Shown here piece by piece: positions 35,411 to 44,241 of a stretch of 64,000 bases of DNA (position 1 is the first letter of the stretch; every line of letters begins with the position of its first letter). The DNA comes from PWQG01 sp040882255. Its GTDB lineage: Bacteria; Pseudomonadota; Gammaproteobacteria; Pseudomonadales; Pseudohongiellaceae. Made by a program: the position numbers and the translations under genes. The stretch is from assembly GCA_040882255.1 (NCBI GenBank), contig JBBEBP010000027.1:8148-72147 (forward strand). The letters are read 5' to 3'. The notes below the pieces were generated by a model. That model was not told where the DNA came from. It did no database searches and saw only the letters and a list, made by a program, of their open reading frames with translations.

Positions 35411-35944
35411 ATGCAGGCAGTTGATAATATCTTCCTGATCGGACCCATGGGTGTGGGCAAGACCACTATTGGCCGCCAGTTGGCGGCCGAGCTGCGTCTG
35501 CGTTTCCTGGATTCCGACCGGGAGCTGGAAGCGGTCACCGGCGCGGATATCCCCTGGATTTTTGATGTGGAAGGCGAAGAGGGCTTCCGCTTGCGCGAGG
35601 AGCGCATGATCGATCGGCTGACGCAACTGGACGGAGTTGTGCTGGCCACCGGGGGTGGAGCCATTCTGTCTGCGGACAGCCGTCGGCGTCTGCATGAGCG
35701 GGGCACGGTGGTCTACCTGCGCGCCAGCCTCAAGCAACTGCAGCAACGCACTCGCAAGGACAGGAGCCGACCGTTGCTGCAGACGGCCAATCCGGCGGCA
35801 AAGATACGGGAGCTGATGGAGCAGCGTGACCCACTGTATCGGGAGACGGCCCATCTCATCATCGACACCACGCGGCGTGGTCCGCGCAGTGTTATCGCAG
35901 AAATCCGGCGGCGAATCCCCGCCGTTCGCGGAACGACAACATGA
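35411..35944 (+). CDS. aroK: Shikimate kinase
   Basis: A 177-residue P-loop kinase of the shikimate pathway. FLIGPMGVGKTTIGRQLA contains the Walker A loop; LRFLDSDRELEAVTG and GGGAILSADSRRRL hold the shikimate-binding residues. I chose the ATG at 35411 (MQAVDNIFLIG), which matches AroK starts; the frame is open to 35330, but those codons are unsupported. It overlaps aroB by four bases, the conserved aroKB pair downstream of pilQ. Confidence 0.95.
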   Translation: MQAVDNIFLIGPMGVGKTTIGRQLAAELRLRFLDSDRELEAVTGADIPWIFDVEGEEGFRLREERMIDRLTQLDGVVLATGGGAILSADSRRRLHERGTVVYLRASLKQLQQRTRKDRSRPLLQTANPAAKIRELMEQRDPLYRETAHLIIDTTRRGPRSVIAEIRRRIPAVRGTTT

Positions 35945-37041
35945 CAGTATTGAAGGAAGTGAACGTGGATCTGGGTGAGCGCAGCTACCCGATCCTGATC
36001 GGTACAGGGCTGCTCGACCGGCCCGGCCTGTTGCAGCCCTGGATCAGCGGCCGGCGCGTGCTGATCGTCAGCAATGACGTGGTGGCGCCGCTGTACCTGG
36101 AGCGGCTGAAGAAGGCGCTGGACGGGGTGGAAGTGGACGAGGTCATTCTGCCGGACGGTGAGGCAGGCAAGCATCTGGAGACCGTGAACTGCATCTATGA
36201 CCGTTTGCTGGAGAACCGTCACGAACGCAGTACCACGCTGATCGCACTGGGCGGCGGCGTCACCGGAGATATCACCGGGTTCGCGGCGGCCACCTACCAG
36301 CGCGGGGTGAATTTCATCCAGGTGCCGACCACTCTGTTGGCTCAGGTGGACTCCTCGGTGGGTGGCAAGACCGGCGTGAATCATGCGCTGGGCAAGAACA
36401 TGATCGGCGCTTTCCACCAGCCCCGCGGAGTCCTGGCCGACATGGAGGTGCTGGATAGCCTGCCGGAGCGGGAGTTGAAAGCGGGGATGGCGGAAGTCAT
36501 CAAGTACGGGCTGATCGGCAACGCGTCTTTCTTCGCCTGGCTGGAGGAGCATGTGGATGCGCTGCTGGCCGGTGATACTGAACGGATGGCGGAAGCAGTG
36601 CGTATCTGCTGTGAGGAAAAAGCCCGGATCGTTGCGCTGGACGAGCGCGAAGGCGGCGTCCGTGCCCTGCTCAACCTGGGCCACACCTTCGGTCACGCCA
36701 TTGAAACCGCCATGGGGTATGGACAATGGCTGCATGGCGAGGCGGTGGCTGCCGGCATGGTCATGGCGGCCGATCTGTCGCGGCGGCTGGGTTGGTTGGC
36801 GCCGCACGATGCCTGGCGGTGCCGGGCCCTGGTGGAAGCTGCGGGTCTGCCGGCCGTGCCGCCGCCCGGGATTGATGCCGACCGGTTTCTGGCCCTGATG
36901 GCCGTTGACAAGAAAGTGCAGGACGGGCGGATCCGCCTGATCCTGCTGCGTGCCATCGGTGATGCCGTGGTAGAGGCGGATTTCGATCCGGCGCTGCTAC
37001 GCCAGACGCTGCAGGCCGGTAACGAATTGTGTAAGGAGTGA
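35941..37041 (+). CDS. aroB: 3-dehydroquinate synthase
   Basis: A 366-residue NAD- and divalent-metal-dependent enzyme, second step of the shikimate pathway. NAD-binding GGGVTGDITGFAA, PTTLLAQVDSSVGGKTGVNH and the metal-binding GHTFGHAIE are intact. Its ATG overlaps the aroK stop (ATGA). hemE begins seven bases after its stop, so pilMNOPQ-aroK-aroB-hemE-folK may form one long transcription unit. Confidence 0.97.
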   Translation: MTVLKEVNVDLGERSYPILIGTGLLDRPGLLQPWISGRRVLIVSNDVVAPLYLERLKKALDGVEVDEVILPDGEAGKHLETVNCIYDRLLENRHERSTTLIALGGGVTGDITGFAAATYQRGVNFIQVPTTLLAQVDSSVGGKTGVNHALGKNMIGAFHQPRGVLADMEVLDSLPERELKAGMAEVIKYGLIGNASFFAWLEEHVDALLAGDTERMAEAVRICCEEKARIVALDEREGGVRALLNLGHTFGHAIETAMGYGQWLHGEAVAAGMVMAADLSRRLGWLAPHDAWRCRALVEAAGLPAVPPPGIDADRFLALMAVDKKVQDGRIRLILLRAIGDAVVEADFDPALLRQTLQAGNELCKE

Positions 37042-37047
37042 TGCTGC

Positions 37048-38112
37048 ATGTCGAATCTGAAGAATGACCGGTTCCTGAGAGCGTTGATGCGCCAACCGGT
37101 GGATGTCACGCCGGTCTGGATGATGCGCCAGGCAGGCCGCTACCTGCCCGAATACCGTGCCACTCGTGAGAAGGCCGGCGATTTCATGAGCCTTTGTCAG
37201 AATCCCGAGCTGGCCTGCGAAGTCACCATGCAGCCATTGCGCCGTTATGCGCTGGACGCCGCCATCCTGTTCTCGGACATTCTGACGATCCCCCATGCCA
37301 TGGGACTGGGCCTGTATTTCGAGCCGGGTGAGGGCCCCCGGTTCCGCAAGACGATCGGCAGCGAGGCGGATGTGGAGGCGTTGCCGCTTCCCGACATGGA
37401 CTCCGAGCTCTCCTACGTCACCGATGCGGTCAGCCGGATCCGTCGTGAGTTGAATGGCTCCATGCCATTGATCGGTTTCTCCGGCAGCCCCTGGACGCTG
37501 GCCACCTATATGATCGAGGGCGGTGGCAGCAAGGATTTCCGCCGTGCCAAGGCGTTTCTCTATGATCAGCCGCAGGCCATGCACCGGCTGCTGGACAAGC
37601 TTGCCACGGCCGTCACCACCTACCTGAATGCCCAGATTGCGGCCGGGGCGCAGGTGGTCCAGATTTTCGACACCTGGGGTGGGATACTGTCTTCCACAGC
37701 TTACCGGGAGTTTTCGCTGGCCTACATGAAGAAAATTGTCAGCGGCCTGACCCGGGAAGCGGACGGCCGGGAAGTGCCGGTCATCCTGTTCACCAAGAAC
37801 GGGGGGCTCTGGCTGGAAGACATCATCGATTCGGGCTGCCACTGCATCGGTCTGGACTGGACCATGGACGTCGGCCGGGCCCGGCGCATCGTCGACGGCC
37901 GGGCGGCCCTGCAGGGCAATATGGATCCGTCCATCCTGTACGCCAGTCCCGAGGTGATCCGTGCCGAAGTCGGCGCCATTCTGGAGGCCTATGGCCCGGG
38001 GGAAGGACACGTATTCAACCTGGGGCACGGCATCACGCCGGAAGTGAACCCCGACCATGTCACGGCATTCATTGATGCGGTGCACGAGAAGTCCGCTCCG
38101 TTTCACGGCTGA
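37048..38112 (+). CDS. hemE: Uroporphyrinogen decarboxylase
   Basis: A 354-residue enzyme that decarboxylates uroporphyrinogen III to coproporphyrinogen III in heme synthesis. The signature PVWMMRQAGRYLPEYR near residue 22, FSDILTIPHAMGL and GFSGSPWTLATYMIEGG are all present. AAGGAG precedes the ATG. Length and start are normal for the family. Confidence 0.97.
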   Translation: MSNLKNDRFLRALMRQPVDVTPVWMMRQAGRYLPEYRATREKAGDFMSLCQNPELACEVTMQPLRRYALDAAILFSDILTIPHAMGLGLYFEPGEGPRFRKTIGSEADVEALPLPDMDSELSYVTDAVSRIRRELNGSMPLIGFSGSPWTLATYMIEGGGSKDFRRAKAFLYDQPQAMHRLLDKLATAVTTYLNAQIAAGAQVVQIFDTWGGILSSTAYREFSLAYMKKIVSGLTREADGREVPVILFTKNGGLWLEDIIDSGCHCIGLDWTMDVGRARRIVDGRAALQGNMDPSILYASPEVIRAEVGAILEAYGPGEGHVFNLGHGITPEVNPDHVTAFIDAVHEKSAPFHG

Positions 38113-38139
38113 TCCCGGCGGCGGGCAGGGAGTTTGGTC

Positions 38140-38676
38140 ATGCATGATCCCGCCATAGTGGCGTTGGGGGCCAATCTGCCGGGACGTTCGGGGTCGCCCG
38201 AGCGTGCCGTGCGCGAGGCGATGCAGCGCCTGTCCGCCCTGTCCGTCGTGGCGCCGCGCTGCTCTTCCCTGTGGCGCTCCCGGCCCGTCGACTGTCCGCC
38301 CGGCTCTCCCGACTTCATCAATGCCGTGGTGGCTTTGCAGCCTGCCGAGGGCACTACACCGCTGGAATTGCTGGGACAGCTACAGCAGCTTGAGCAGGCG
38401 TTCGGGCGCCAGCACGGCGGCGGGCGCAATGCACCGCGGGTGCTGGATCTGGATCTGATTGCCTGGGGGGCGCGGTGCAGTGAGACGGCGCAGCTGGAGT
38501 TGCCGCACCCACGCGCACACGACAGGGCGTTTGTGCTGATGCCTTTTGCCGAAGTAGCGCCGGACCTGGTTTTCCCCGGACAGAAGGAGTCCGTTCGAAC
38601 GCTGGCTGCGACCTGTTCCGGCAAAAAAGAGGTTTTTCGCTGCCAAGGCATTGCAGGTGGGCGATGGGTTTGCTAG
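38140..38676 (+). CDS. folK: 2-amino-4-hydroxy-6-hydroxymethyldihydropteridine pyrophosphokinase
   Basis: A 178-residue HPPK enzyme of folate synthesis. The N-terminus has IVALGANLPGRSGSPERAV, followed by PDFINAVVAL, QLQQLEQAFGRQ, and the metal/ATP signature RVLDLDLIAWG with PHPRAHDRAFVLMPFAE. The ATG at 38140 has GGGAG upstream; a TTG six bases earlier is less likely. It sits just after hemE rather than next to panBC or folB. Confidence 0.93.
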   Translation: MHDPAIVALGANLPGRSGSPERAVREAMQRLSALSVVAPRCSSLWRSRPVDCPPGSPDFINAVVALQPAEGTTPLELLGQLQQLEQAFGRQHGGGRNAPRVLDLDLIAWGARCSETAQLELPHPRAHDRAFVLMPFAEVAPDLVFPGQKESVRTLAATCSGKKEVFRCQGIAGGRWVC

Positions 38677-38829
38677 ATTCGAAGGTCGGTGACTCCATGG
38701 CCGCTGCGCCAGCGGCAGGGTGATACAAACCAGGATGAGAAAAACAGGGTGAACAGGAATACGCAAGACAATGCCGCAGCCGTTTGCCGGCCGGTCTCAT
38801 CCGGTCCGGCGCGGTACAGAGGTGCTGCG

Positions 38830-39762
38830 ATGAGCAGCCGGCTCTCTGTTGCGCGCGTGGTGCTGGTGTCCGCCGTGCTGTCCTGTTTTCTGATGTCTTC
38901 CGCCCGGGCGCAGCAGCCGTCCGGACAGGGTCCCGATATCCTTGCCTTGCCTTTCACGGAAATACCGGAGTCGCCCCGGCACGCCACGGAGGCGAACGTT
39001 GACGAACCTCGCAGCGGTTTCAGCGCCTCTGGCGTCGAAGAACCACCCGACTCCACCTACCACATCGGCATCAGCTACACCCCGGAGACGCGCGGTTTTG
39101 GCCTTCACGCCGATGCCTGGGAAGTAGAGACCGACAATGCTTCATTGTCCTCGTTGACGCCCAGTCTCGTCCGGGACCCTTCACTGGCGGCGGAAGATGG
39201 GGCGGCGGTGCGTCTGTCGGATGCCAATCAGGATGCCCTGCTCAATATCAGCGGTGGACCGGGCCGGCGTTCCCGGGGCATCGACCTTACGGCCTCGTAC
39301 GTATGGGAGTCCTCCCGGTTCGGGCAGTTCATCGTCAGTACCCGGGCCACCTACGTCTACAATCAGCAGAATCTGGAAGGACTCAAGGAACCCGGCTCCA
39401 TGGAGCATCCGCTACTGAGTCAGGTGCCGGAACTGCAGAGCAGCCTCATGCTGAGCTGGCAGTCCGGCAATCACGAGGCGACGGCTACCACGCACATTGC
39501 TGCGGACAGTTTCGAAGCCGCCGGAGACATGCAGCTGCAGGAACTGGATGAGCTGATGGGCCATATCGCCACGCTGGATCTGCGCTACGGCTACAACATC
39601 AGCTCCGGACGCAAGAGCAACACCGAGATTTCCGTCGGCCTGCGCAATACCCTGGACCGCCGGCCACTGCAACAACTCCGCGTCGGTGGTAGCACGCGCA
39701 GCGGGGGCGTCCTCGACGCCAATGGCAGCGTTGCCTACGGTACCATCAAGTACCAGTTCTGA
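38830..39762 (+). CDS. Small outer-membrane beta-barrel protein resembling the C-terminal barrel of TonB-dependent receptors
   Basis: A 310-residue protein with a signal peptide ending SARAQQ, a polar region, then repeated amphipathic strands ending in a terminal aromatic residue (YGTIKYQF), as outer-membrane barrels do. Strands such as IDLTASYVWESSRFGQFIVS and SVGLRNTLDRRPLQQLRVGG resemble the last strands of TonB-dependent receptors, but no plug domain or TonB box is visible and the protein is less than half receptor length. The ATG at 38830 follows AGAGG. Its stop overlaps the convergent bioA end by 17 bases. No function can be assigned. Confidence 0.7.
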   Translation: MSSRLSVARVVLVSAVLSCFLMSSARAQQPSGQGPDILALPFTEIPESPRHATEANVDEPRSGFSASGVEEPPDSTYHIGISYTPETRGFGLHADAWEVETDNASLSSLTPSLVRDPSLAAEDGAAVRLSDANQDALLNISGGPGRRSRGIDLTASYVWESSRFGQFIVSTRATYVYNQQNLEGLKEPGSMEHPLLSQVPELQSSLMLSWQSGNHEATATTHIAADSFEAAGDMQLQELDELMGHIATLDLRYGYNISSGRKSNTEISVGLRNTLDRRPLQQLRVGGSTRSGGVLDANGSVAYGTIKYQF

Positions 39763-41047
39763 TGACCCGTCGGATGGCCGAAGTCAGCCGGCTCAACTGA
39801 TCTTCGCTGATCACGTATGGCGGCATGATATAGACCAGCCGACCGAAGGGTCGCACCCACACGCCTTCCTCCACCAGTCGCGGCTGGATGCGCTCCATGT
39901 CTACCGGTTGATCGAGCTCCACCACCCCGATGGCGCCCAGCACCCGCACGTCCGACACGTTACTCAGCGTGCGCAGTGGCGCGAGCTCTCTTTCCATCTG
40001 CGCTTCCAGGTTCCGGACCTGCTTCTGCCAGTCCGAGTCCAGCAACAGCCGGGTACTGGCCAACGCGACGGCGCAGGCCAGCGGGTTGGCCATGAAGGTC
40101 GGACCGTGCATGAACGGCAGTCCACCGGAGGAGATGGTCCGGGCCACGGCATCCGTAGTCAGGGTAGCCGCCAGTGTCATGTAGCCGCCGGTCAAGGCCT
40201 TGCCCAGGCAGAGGATGTCCGGTTCAATACCGGCGTGTTCGCAGGCGAACAGTCGGCCACTGCGGCCGAAACCGGTGGCAATCTCATCACAGATCAGCAG
40301 CACGTTATAGTGGTCGCAGAGCGCCCGCACCTCCCGCAGGTAGCTCGGTGAATAAAAGAACATACCGCCGGCTCCCTGTACCACCGGTTCCAGGACCACG
40401 GCCGCGAGCTCCGCGTGGTGCGCCTCCATCTGCTCACGGAAGTTGTCCAGATCCCCGGGGTTCCAGTCGTCGGAGAAACGGCAGCGCGGCGCATCGGCGA
40501 AATGCTGGCGGAGCAGTGTCTGACTGAACAGGCTGTGCATGCCATTGACCGGATCACACACCGACATGGCGGCGAAAGTGTCGCCGTGGTAGCCGTTGCG
40601 CAGGCTGAGCAGACGGTGGCGTTGCGGTTCTCCGGCAGCCTGCCAGTATTGCAGCGCCATCTTGATGGCCACTTCCACCGACACCGAGCCGGAATCGGCG
40701 AAGAACACCTTCTGCAGTGACGCCGGTGTGATGTCGACCAGCAGTTCCGCCAGTTCGACGGCCGGCCGGTGCGTCAATCCGCCGAACATCACGTGGGCCA
40801 TTTGCTCACTCTGCTCGCGCAGCGCCCGATTCAGCACGGGATGGTTGTAGCCGTGAATGGCGGCCCACCATGAGCTCATGCCGTCGATCAGCACCCGGCC
40901 ATCGGCCAGGGTCAATTCCACGCCCTGTGCGGACTCGACCGGGTAGTTGGTCAGTGGATTGGTCATGGAGGTGTAGGGGTGGATTACATGGCGATGGTCG
41001 GCATTCATCAGGTGCTGCCAGTCGGCAGAATACTGCAGGTCGGTCAT
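39746..41047 (-). CDS. bioA: Adenosylmethionine-8-amino-7-oxononanoate aminotransferase
   Basis: A 433-residue PLP-dependent class III aminotransferase making 7,8-diaminopelargonate in biotin synthesis. It shows WWAAIHGYNHPVLNRALREQ, FADSGSVSVEVAIKMALQYW, the PLP Asp in LLICDEIATGFGRSG, and the Schiff-base Lys in CLGKALTGGYMTLAATLTT. It lies behind comF on the minus strand, facing away from bioBFD, and may share the BirA-controlled divergent promoter region. Confidence 0.97.
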   Translation of the reverse strand: MTDLQYSADWQHLMNADHRHVIHPYTSMTNPLTNYPVESAQGVELTLADGRVLIDGMSSWWAAIHGYNHPVLNRALREQSEQMAHVMFGGLTHRPAVELAELLVDITPASLQKVFFADSGSVSVEVAIKMALQYWQAAGEPQRHRLLSLRNGYHGDTFAAMSVCDPVNGMHSLFSQTLLRQHFADAPRCRFSDDWNPGDLDNFREQMEAHHAELAAVVLEPVVQGAGGMFFYSPSYLREVRALCDHYNVLLICDEIATGFGRSGRLFACEHAGIEPDILCLGKALTGGYMTLAATLTTDAVARTISSGGLPFMHGPTFMANPLACAVALASTRLLLDSDWQKQVRNLEAQMERELAPLRTLSNVSDVRVLGAIGVVELDQPVDMERIQPRLVEEGVWVRPFGRLVYIMPPYVISEDQLSRLTSAIRRVIRTGT

Positions 41048-41061
41048 GCGGCTTTTCCGGA

Positions 41062-41772
41062 TCAGTCGGGTGGTTCAACACGTGCCAGGCACCACACATC
41101 TACAAAGTGGGCGCCGTGACGGTGGAGGAGCCGGGCCAGGGCGGAGGCAGTGGCGCCGGTCGTGACAACGTCGTCGATGATTGCAACGTGCTCCGGGACT
41201 GTCAAGCGCCGGGCCGCTGCCGGCTCGAACGCGTCCTGCATATTATGTTGCCGGGCCGTCCGGCCCAGTCCGCGCTGATCGATGGCCGATTGCGTGCGCC
41301 GGCTGATTGCGTCGAGCAAGGGGACGGCGCTGTATCGGCTGACTGCCTGCGTCAACATCATGGCCTGGTTGAAGCCCCGGTCTGCCAGTCGTCGGGCGGA
41401 CAGGGGAACCGGGATCAGCGCTGAGGGCAGTGGGCGACGGAATTCCTGGTGATGCCGGACGAATTGCTCGGAGAGCAGGCGCGCCAGGGCTTTTCCGGCC
41501 GCAAAATCCTCGTTGTCCTTGAAGTGGCGGATCATGTCATCGACCGGTGGGGCGAAATCGAACAGGCCCCGGCAATGGTAAAACGGCGGTGGATCGATCG
41601 TGCAGGCCGCACACTGCCCTGCCCCCGGCAAGATAGCCGTACTGGCGAGCCCGCAACGCGGACAGCCCGGCGCCAGCCAGGGCAGATCGCTTTCACATTG
41701 TCGGCAAAGACTGATGGGTTGCCGGGCCGGCAAAGCCTGCAGGCACAGCTGGCATTGATGGGGCAGCGGCAT
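41062..41772 (-). CDS. ComF family phosphoribosyltransferase-like protein
   Basis: A 236-residue protein with an N-terminal zinc-finger-like region (CQLCLQALPARQPISLCRQC, later CPRCGL and CAAC) and a C-terminal phosphoribosyltransferase fold with the PRPP motif VAIIDDVVTTGATASALARL. Relatives (ComF/GntX) are implicated in DNA uptake. It is next to the biotin genes in many gammaproteobacteria. Here it stands between the BirA operator and bioA, 14 bases from bioA, so the two are likely co-transcribed. Confidence 0.92.
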   Translation of the reverse strand: MPLPHQCQLCLQALPARQPISLCRQCESDLPWLAPGCPRCGLASTAILPGAGQCAACTIDPPPFYHCRGLFDFAPPVDDMIRHFKDNEDFAAGKALARLLSEQFVRHHQEFRRPLPSALIPVPLSARRLADRGFNQAMMLTQAVSRYSAVPLLDAISRRTQSAIDQRGLGRTARQHNMQDAFEPAAARRLTVPEHVAIIDDVVTTGATASALARLLHRHGAHFVDVWCLARVEPPD

Positions 41773-41835
41773 CGTGGTCGGGCATCCTTGCCAGGCGTTG
41801 TGGGGCAGCCTTCTATTTGATCACTTATCACTCAA

Positions 41836-41868
41836 TTGTAAACCACGTAATTCATGTATGGTTGACAG
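41836..41868. promoter_or_regulatory. BirA biotin operator
   Basis: TTGTAAACC, 15 bases, then GGTTGACAG matches the BirA operator TTGTAAACC-N15-GGTTTACAA with two mismatches in the right half. It lies in the divergent gap between comF and bioB and covers the -35 of the bioB promoter, so biotin-charged BirA would block transcription. Confidence 0.88.
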
Positions 41869-41889
41869 TGTGCGGGCGCTGCCTAGAAT
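41862..41889 (+). promoter_or_regulatory. Sigma-70 promoter of bioBFD
   Basis: TTGACA (41862-41867), a 16-base spacer and TAGAAT (41884-41889) form a strong sigma-70 promoter. The -35 lies within the right half of the BirA operator. Transcription should start near 41896, giving a leader of about 95 bases. Confidence 0.8.
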
Positions 41890-41988
41890 GTGCGCGACAT
41901 CGCGGAAGAGCCTTTGCTTCTGATTATAGCAGTTGCCAGAAAGCGGAAAGCCCCGCGCCCCAGCATCAATTCGCCATCGAGGACTTTC

Positions 41989-43041
41989 ATGATCACTTCC
42001 AATACTCCTGCTTCCCGTCATGACTGGACCCGTGACGAGGTGCTCGCCCTGTTCCGTCAACCGTTCATGGATCTGTTGTTCCGGGCCCAGACTGTGCATC
42101 GCGAGCATTTCGATCCCAACCGGATGCAGATGAGCACGCTGCTCTCCATCAAGACCGGTGCCTGTCCGGAAGACTGCAAGTACTGTCCCCAGAGCGGTCA
42201 TTACAATACCGGTCTGGAGAAAGAAAAGCTGCTGGAGGTGGAGAAAGTGGTGGCCGAGGCCCGGGCCGCCCGCGAACATGGCGCTACCCGTTTCTGTATG
42301 GGAGCGGCCTGGAAGCACCCGTCCGGCAGAGACTTTCCCGCTGTGCTGGAGATGGTGCGCCAGGTGAGAGAGCTGGGCATGGAAACCTGCATGACGCTGG
42401 GTGCGCTGTCCCGTGAACAGTCTGCAGAGCTGGCCGAGGCCGGGCTGGACTACTATAACCACAACCTGGATACCTCTCCGGAATACTATGGTGAGATCAT
42501 CACCACCCGGACGTTCCAGGAGCGGCTGGATACGCTGTCCCATGTGCGCGATGCCGGTATGAAGGTCTGCGCAGGCGGTATCGTGGGGATGGGCGAGAAC
42601 GCTTCCGACCGGGCCGGGCTACTCCAGCAGCTGGCGAATCTTCCCGAGCATCCGGAAAGCGTGCCGGTCAACATGCTGGTCCGGGTGGCGGGGACGCCGT
42701 TGGAAAATGTGGAAGACCTGGATCCCTTCGAGTTTGTCCGGACCGTGGCAGTCGCCCGGATCATGATGCCCCGCTCGTACGTGCGGCTGTCGGCCGGACG
42801 AAACCAGATGAACGAACAGATGCAGGCCCTGTGCTTCCTGGCCGGGGCCAACTCGATTTTCTATGGTGAGAAACTGTTGACCACGCCGTTGCCCGAAGAG
42901 AATGCCGATTTGCAGCTTCTGCAGCGACTGGGCATCAGGCCGGAGCAGAATGAACTGGCGGCCGGTACGGCGGACGAGCCGGCCGTTGACGGTGGGCGGC
43001 CCGGCTCCGACCGTCAGGCCCTGTACTATGCGGCCCTGTAA
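41989..43041 (+). CDS. bioB: Biotin synthase
   Basis: A 350-residue radical SAM enzyme that inserts sulfur into dethiobiotin. The cluster motif CxxxCxxC is seen as CPEDCKYCPQSGHYNTG, with the SAM and [2Fe-2S] regions following (ETCMTLGALS, YYNHNLDTSPEYYG, and RLSAGRNQM). The ATG at 41989 has GAGG upstream; the frame is open 99 bases further, but that region holds the transcript leader. First gene of bioB-bioF-bioD. Confidence 0.97.
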   Translation: MITSNTPASRHDWTRDEVLALFRQPFMDLLFRAQTVHREHFDPNRMQMSTLLSIKTGACPEDCKYCPQSGHYNTGLEKEKLLEVEKVVAEARAAREHGATRFCMGAAWKHPSGRDFPAVLEMVRQVRELGMETCMTLGALSREQSAELAEAGLDYYNHNLDTSPEYYGEIITTRTFQERLDTLSHVRDAGMKVCAGGIVGMGENASDRAGLLQQLANLPEHPESVPVNMLVRVAGTPLENVEDLDPFEFVRTVAVARIMMPRSYVRLSAGRNQMNEQMQALCFLAGANSIFYGEKLLTTPLPEENADLQLLQRLGIRPEQNELAAGTADEPAVDGGRPGSDRQALYYAAL

Positions 43042-44241
43042 ATGACACTGTATTCGGCCTGGCAGCATGTTCACGACCGGCTGCAGCAGCGCTGTGACGC
43101 GGGCCTGTGGCGCACAGTGCACAGCCGCCGCGAGCCTCAGGGCCCCCGGCAGACGCTGGACAGGCAACTGCGGCTTACCTTCTGCAGCAATGACTACCTG
43201 GGTTTGGCCGGACACCCGTCTGTGGTGGCGGCATTGGAGCAGGGGGCCCGGCAATACGGTGTGGGCAGTGGAGGCTCACACATGGTCAACGGACATTGCC
43301 ATGTGCACCATGAACTGGAAGAAGCACTGGCGGATTTCCTGGGTCGCGACCGGGTGCTGCTGTTCTCCACCGGCTACATGGCCAACACAGGAATCTTGCA
43401 TGCGTTGATTCGCCAGGACGGCCTTGTTCTGCATGATGCACTCAATCATGCCTCGCTGCTTGACGGTGGCTGGTTATGCCGGGGCGAGTCACGGCGCTAT
43501 CCGCATGGTGACATCGCCGCGCTGGACCGGATGCTGGGCCGCAGCACGGCCTCACACGCCCTGGTGGCCACGGACGGGGTATTCAGCATGGATGGGGATA
43601 TCGCGCCGCTGGACGGTCTGGTGGAGACGGCGCAACGTCACGAGGCGCTGTTACTGGTCGACGATGCCCATGGTATCGGCACGCTGGGCAGGGGCGGTCG
43701 TGGCATCGTGGAGTGCACCGGCACCGGCCGGCTCCGCACGCAGCAGGAGGTGCCACTGCTGGTCGGCACGCTGGGCAAGTCATTCGGTACCTCGGGCGCT
43801 TTTGTGGCCGGTGAGGCCACATTGATCGACTATCTGCAGCAGTTCGCCCGCAGCCATGTCTTTACGACCGCGATGCCGCCGGCGCTGGCCTCGGCCAGCC
43901 TGGCCAGTCTGCGTTTGGTTCGCGAGGAGGGCTGGCGCCGTGAACGCCTGCGACAGCTCATCGACCGTTTCCGGACCGGCGCCCGCGAGTTGGGGCTGGA
44001 CATTCTGGAGTCGCATACGCCCGTCCAGGCCGTACTGCTCGGCGGTGCCTCGCGTGCGGTGCAGGGCAGTGCCATACTGGACCGGCTCGGATTGCATGTG
44101 CCGGCCATACGGCCACCGACGGTGCCGGAGCAGACCGCGCGCCTGAGGATCACCTTCAGTGCCCTCCACACCGACAGTCAGGTGGACCAGCTGCTCAACG
44201 GTCTGGAGCAGATGCAACGGCGACTGGAGGAAGAAATATGA
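43042..44241 (+). CDS. bioF: 8-amino-7-oxononanoate synthase
   Basis: A 399-residue PLP-dependent alpha-oxoamine synthase condensing pimeloyl-ACP or -CoA with alanine. It has FCSNDYLGLAGHPSVVAALE, GSGGSHMVNGHCHVHHELEE, LLVDDAHGIGTLGRGGRGI and a Schiff-base Lys in LVGTLGKSFGTSGAF. Its ATG directly follows the bioB stop, and it overlaps bioD by four bases. bioH and bioC, which in Pseudomonas lie between bioF and bioD, are not here. Confidence 0.97.
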   Translation: MTLYSAWQHVHDRLQQRCDAGLWRTVHSRREPQGPRQTLDRQLRLTFCSNDYLGLAGHPSVVAALEQGARQYGVGSGGSHMVNGHCHVHHELEEALADFLGRDRVLLFSTGYMANTGILHALIRQDGLVLHDALNHASLLDGGWLCRGESRRYPHGDIAALDRMLGRSTASHALVATDGVFSMDGDIAPLDGLVETAQRHEALLLVDDAHGIGTLGRGGRGIVECTGTGRLRTQQEVPLLVGTLGKSFGTSGAFVAGEATLIDYLQQFARSHVFTTAMPPALASASLASLRLVREEGWRRERLRQLIDRFRTGARELGLDILESHTPVQAVLLGGASRAVQGSAILDRLGLHVPAIRPPTVPEQTARLRITFSALHTDSQVDQLLNGLEQMQRRLEEEI

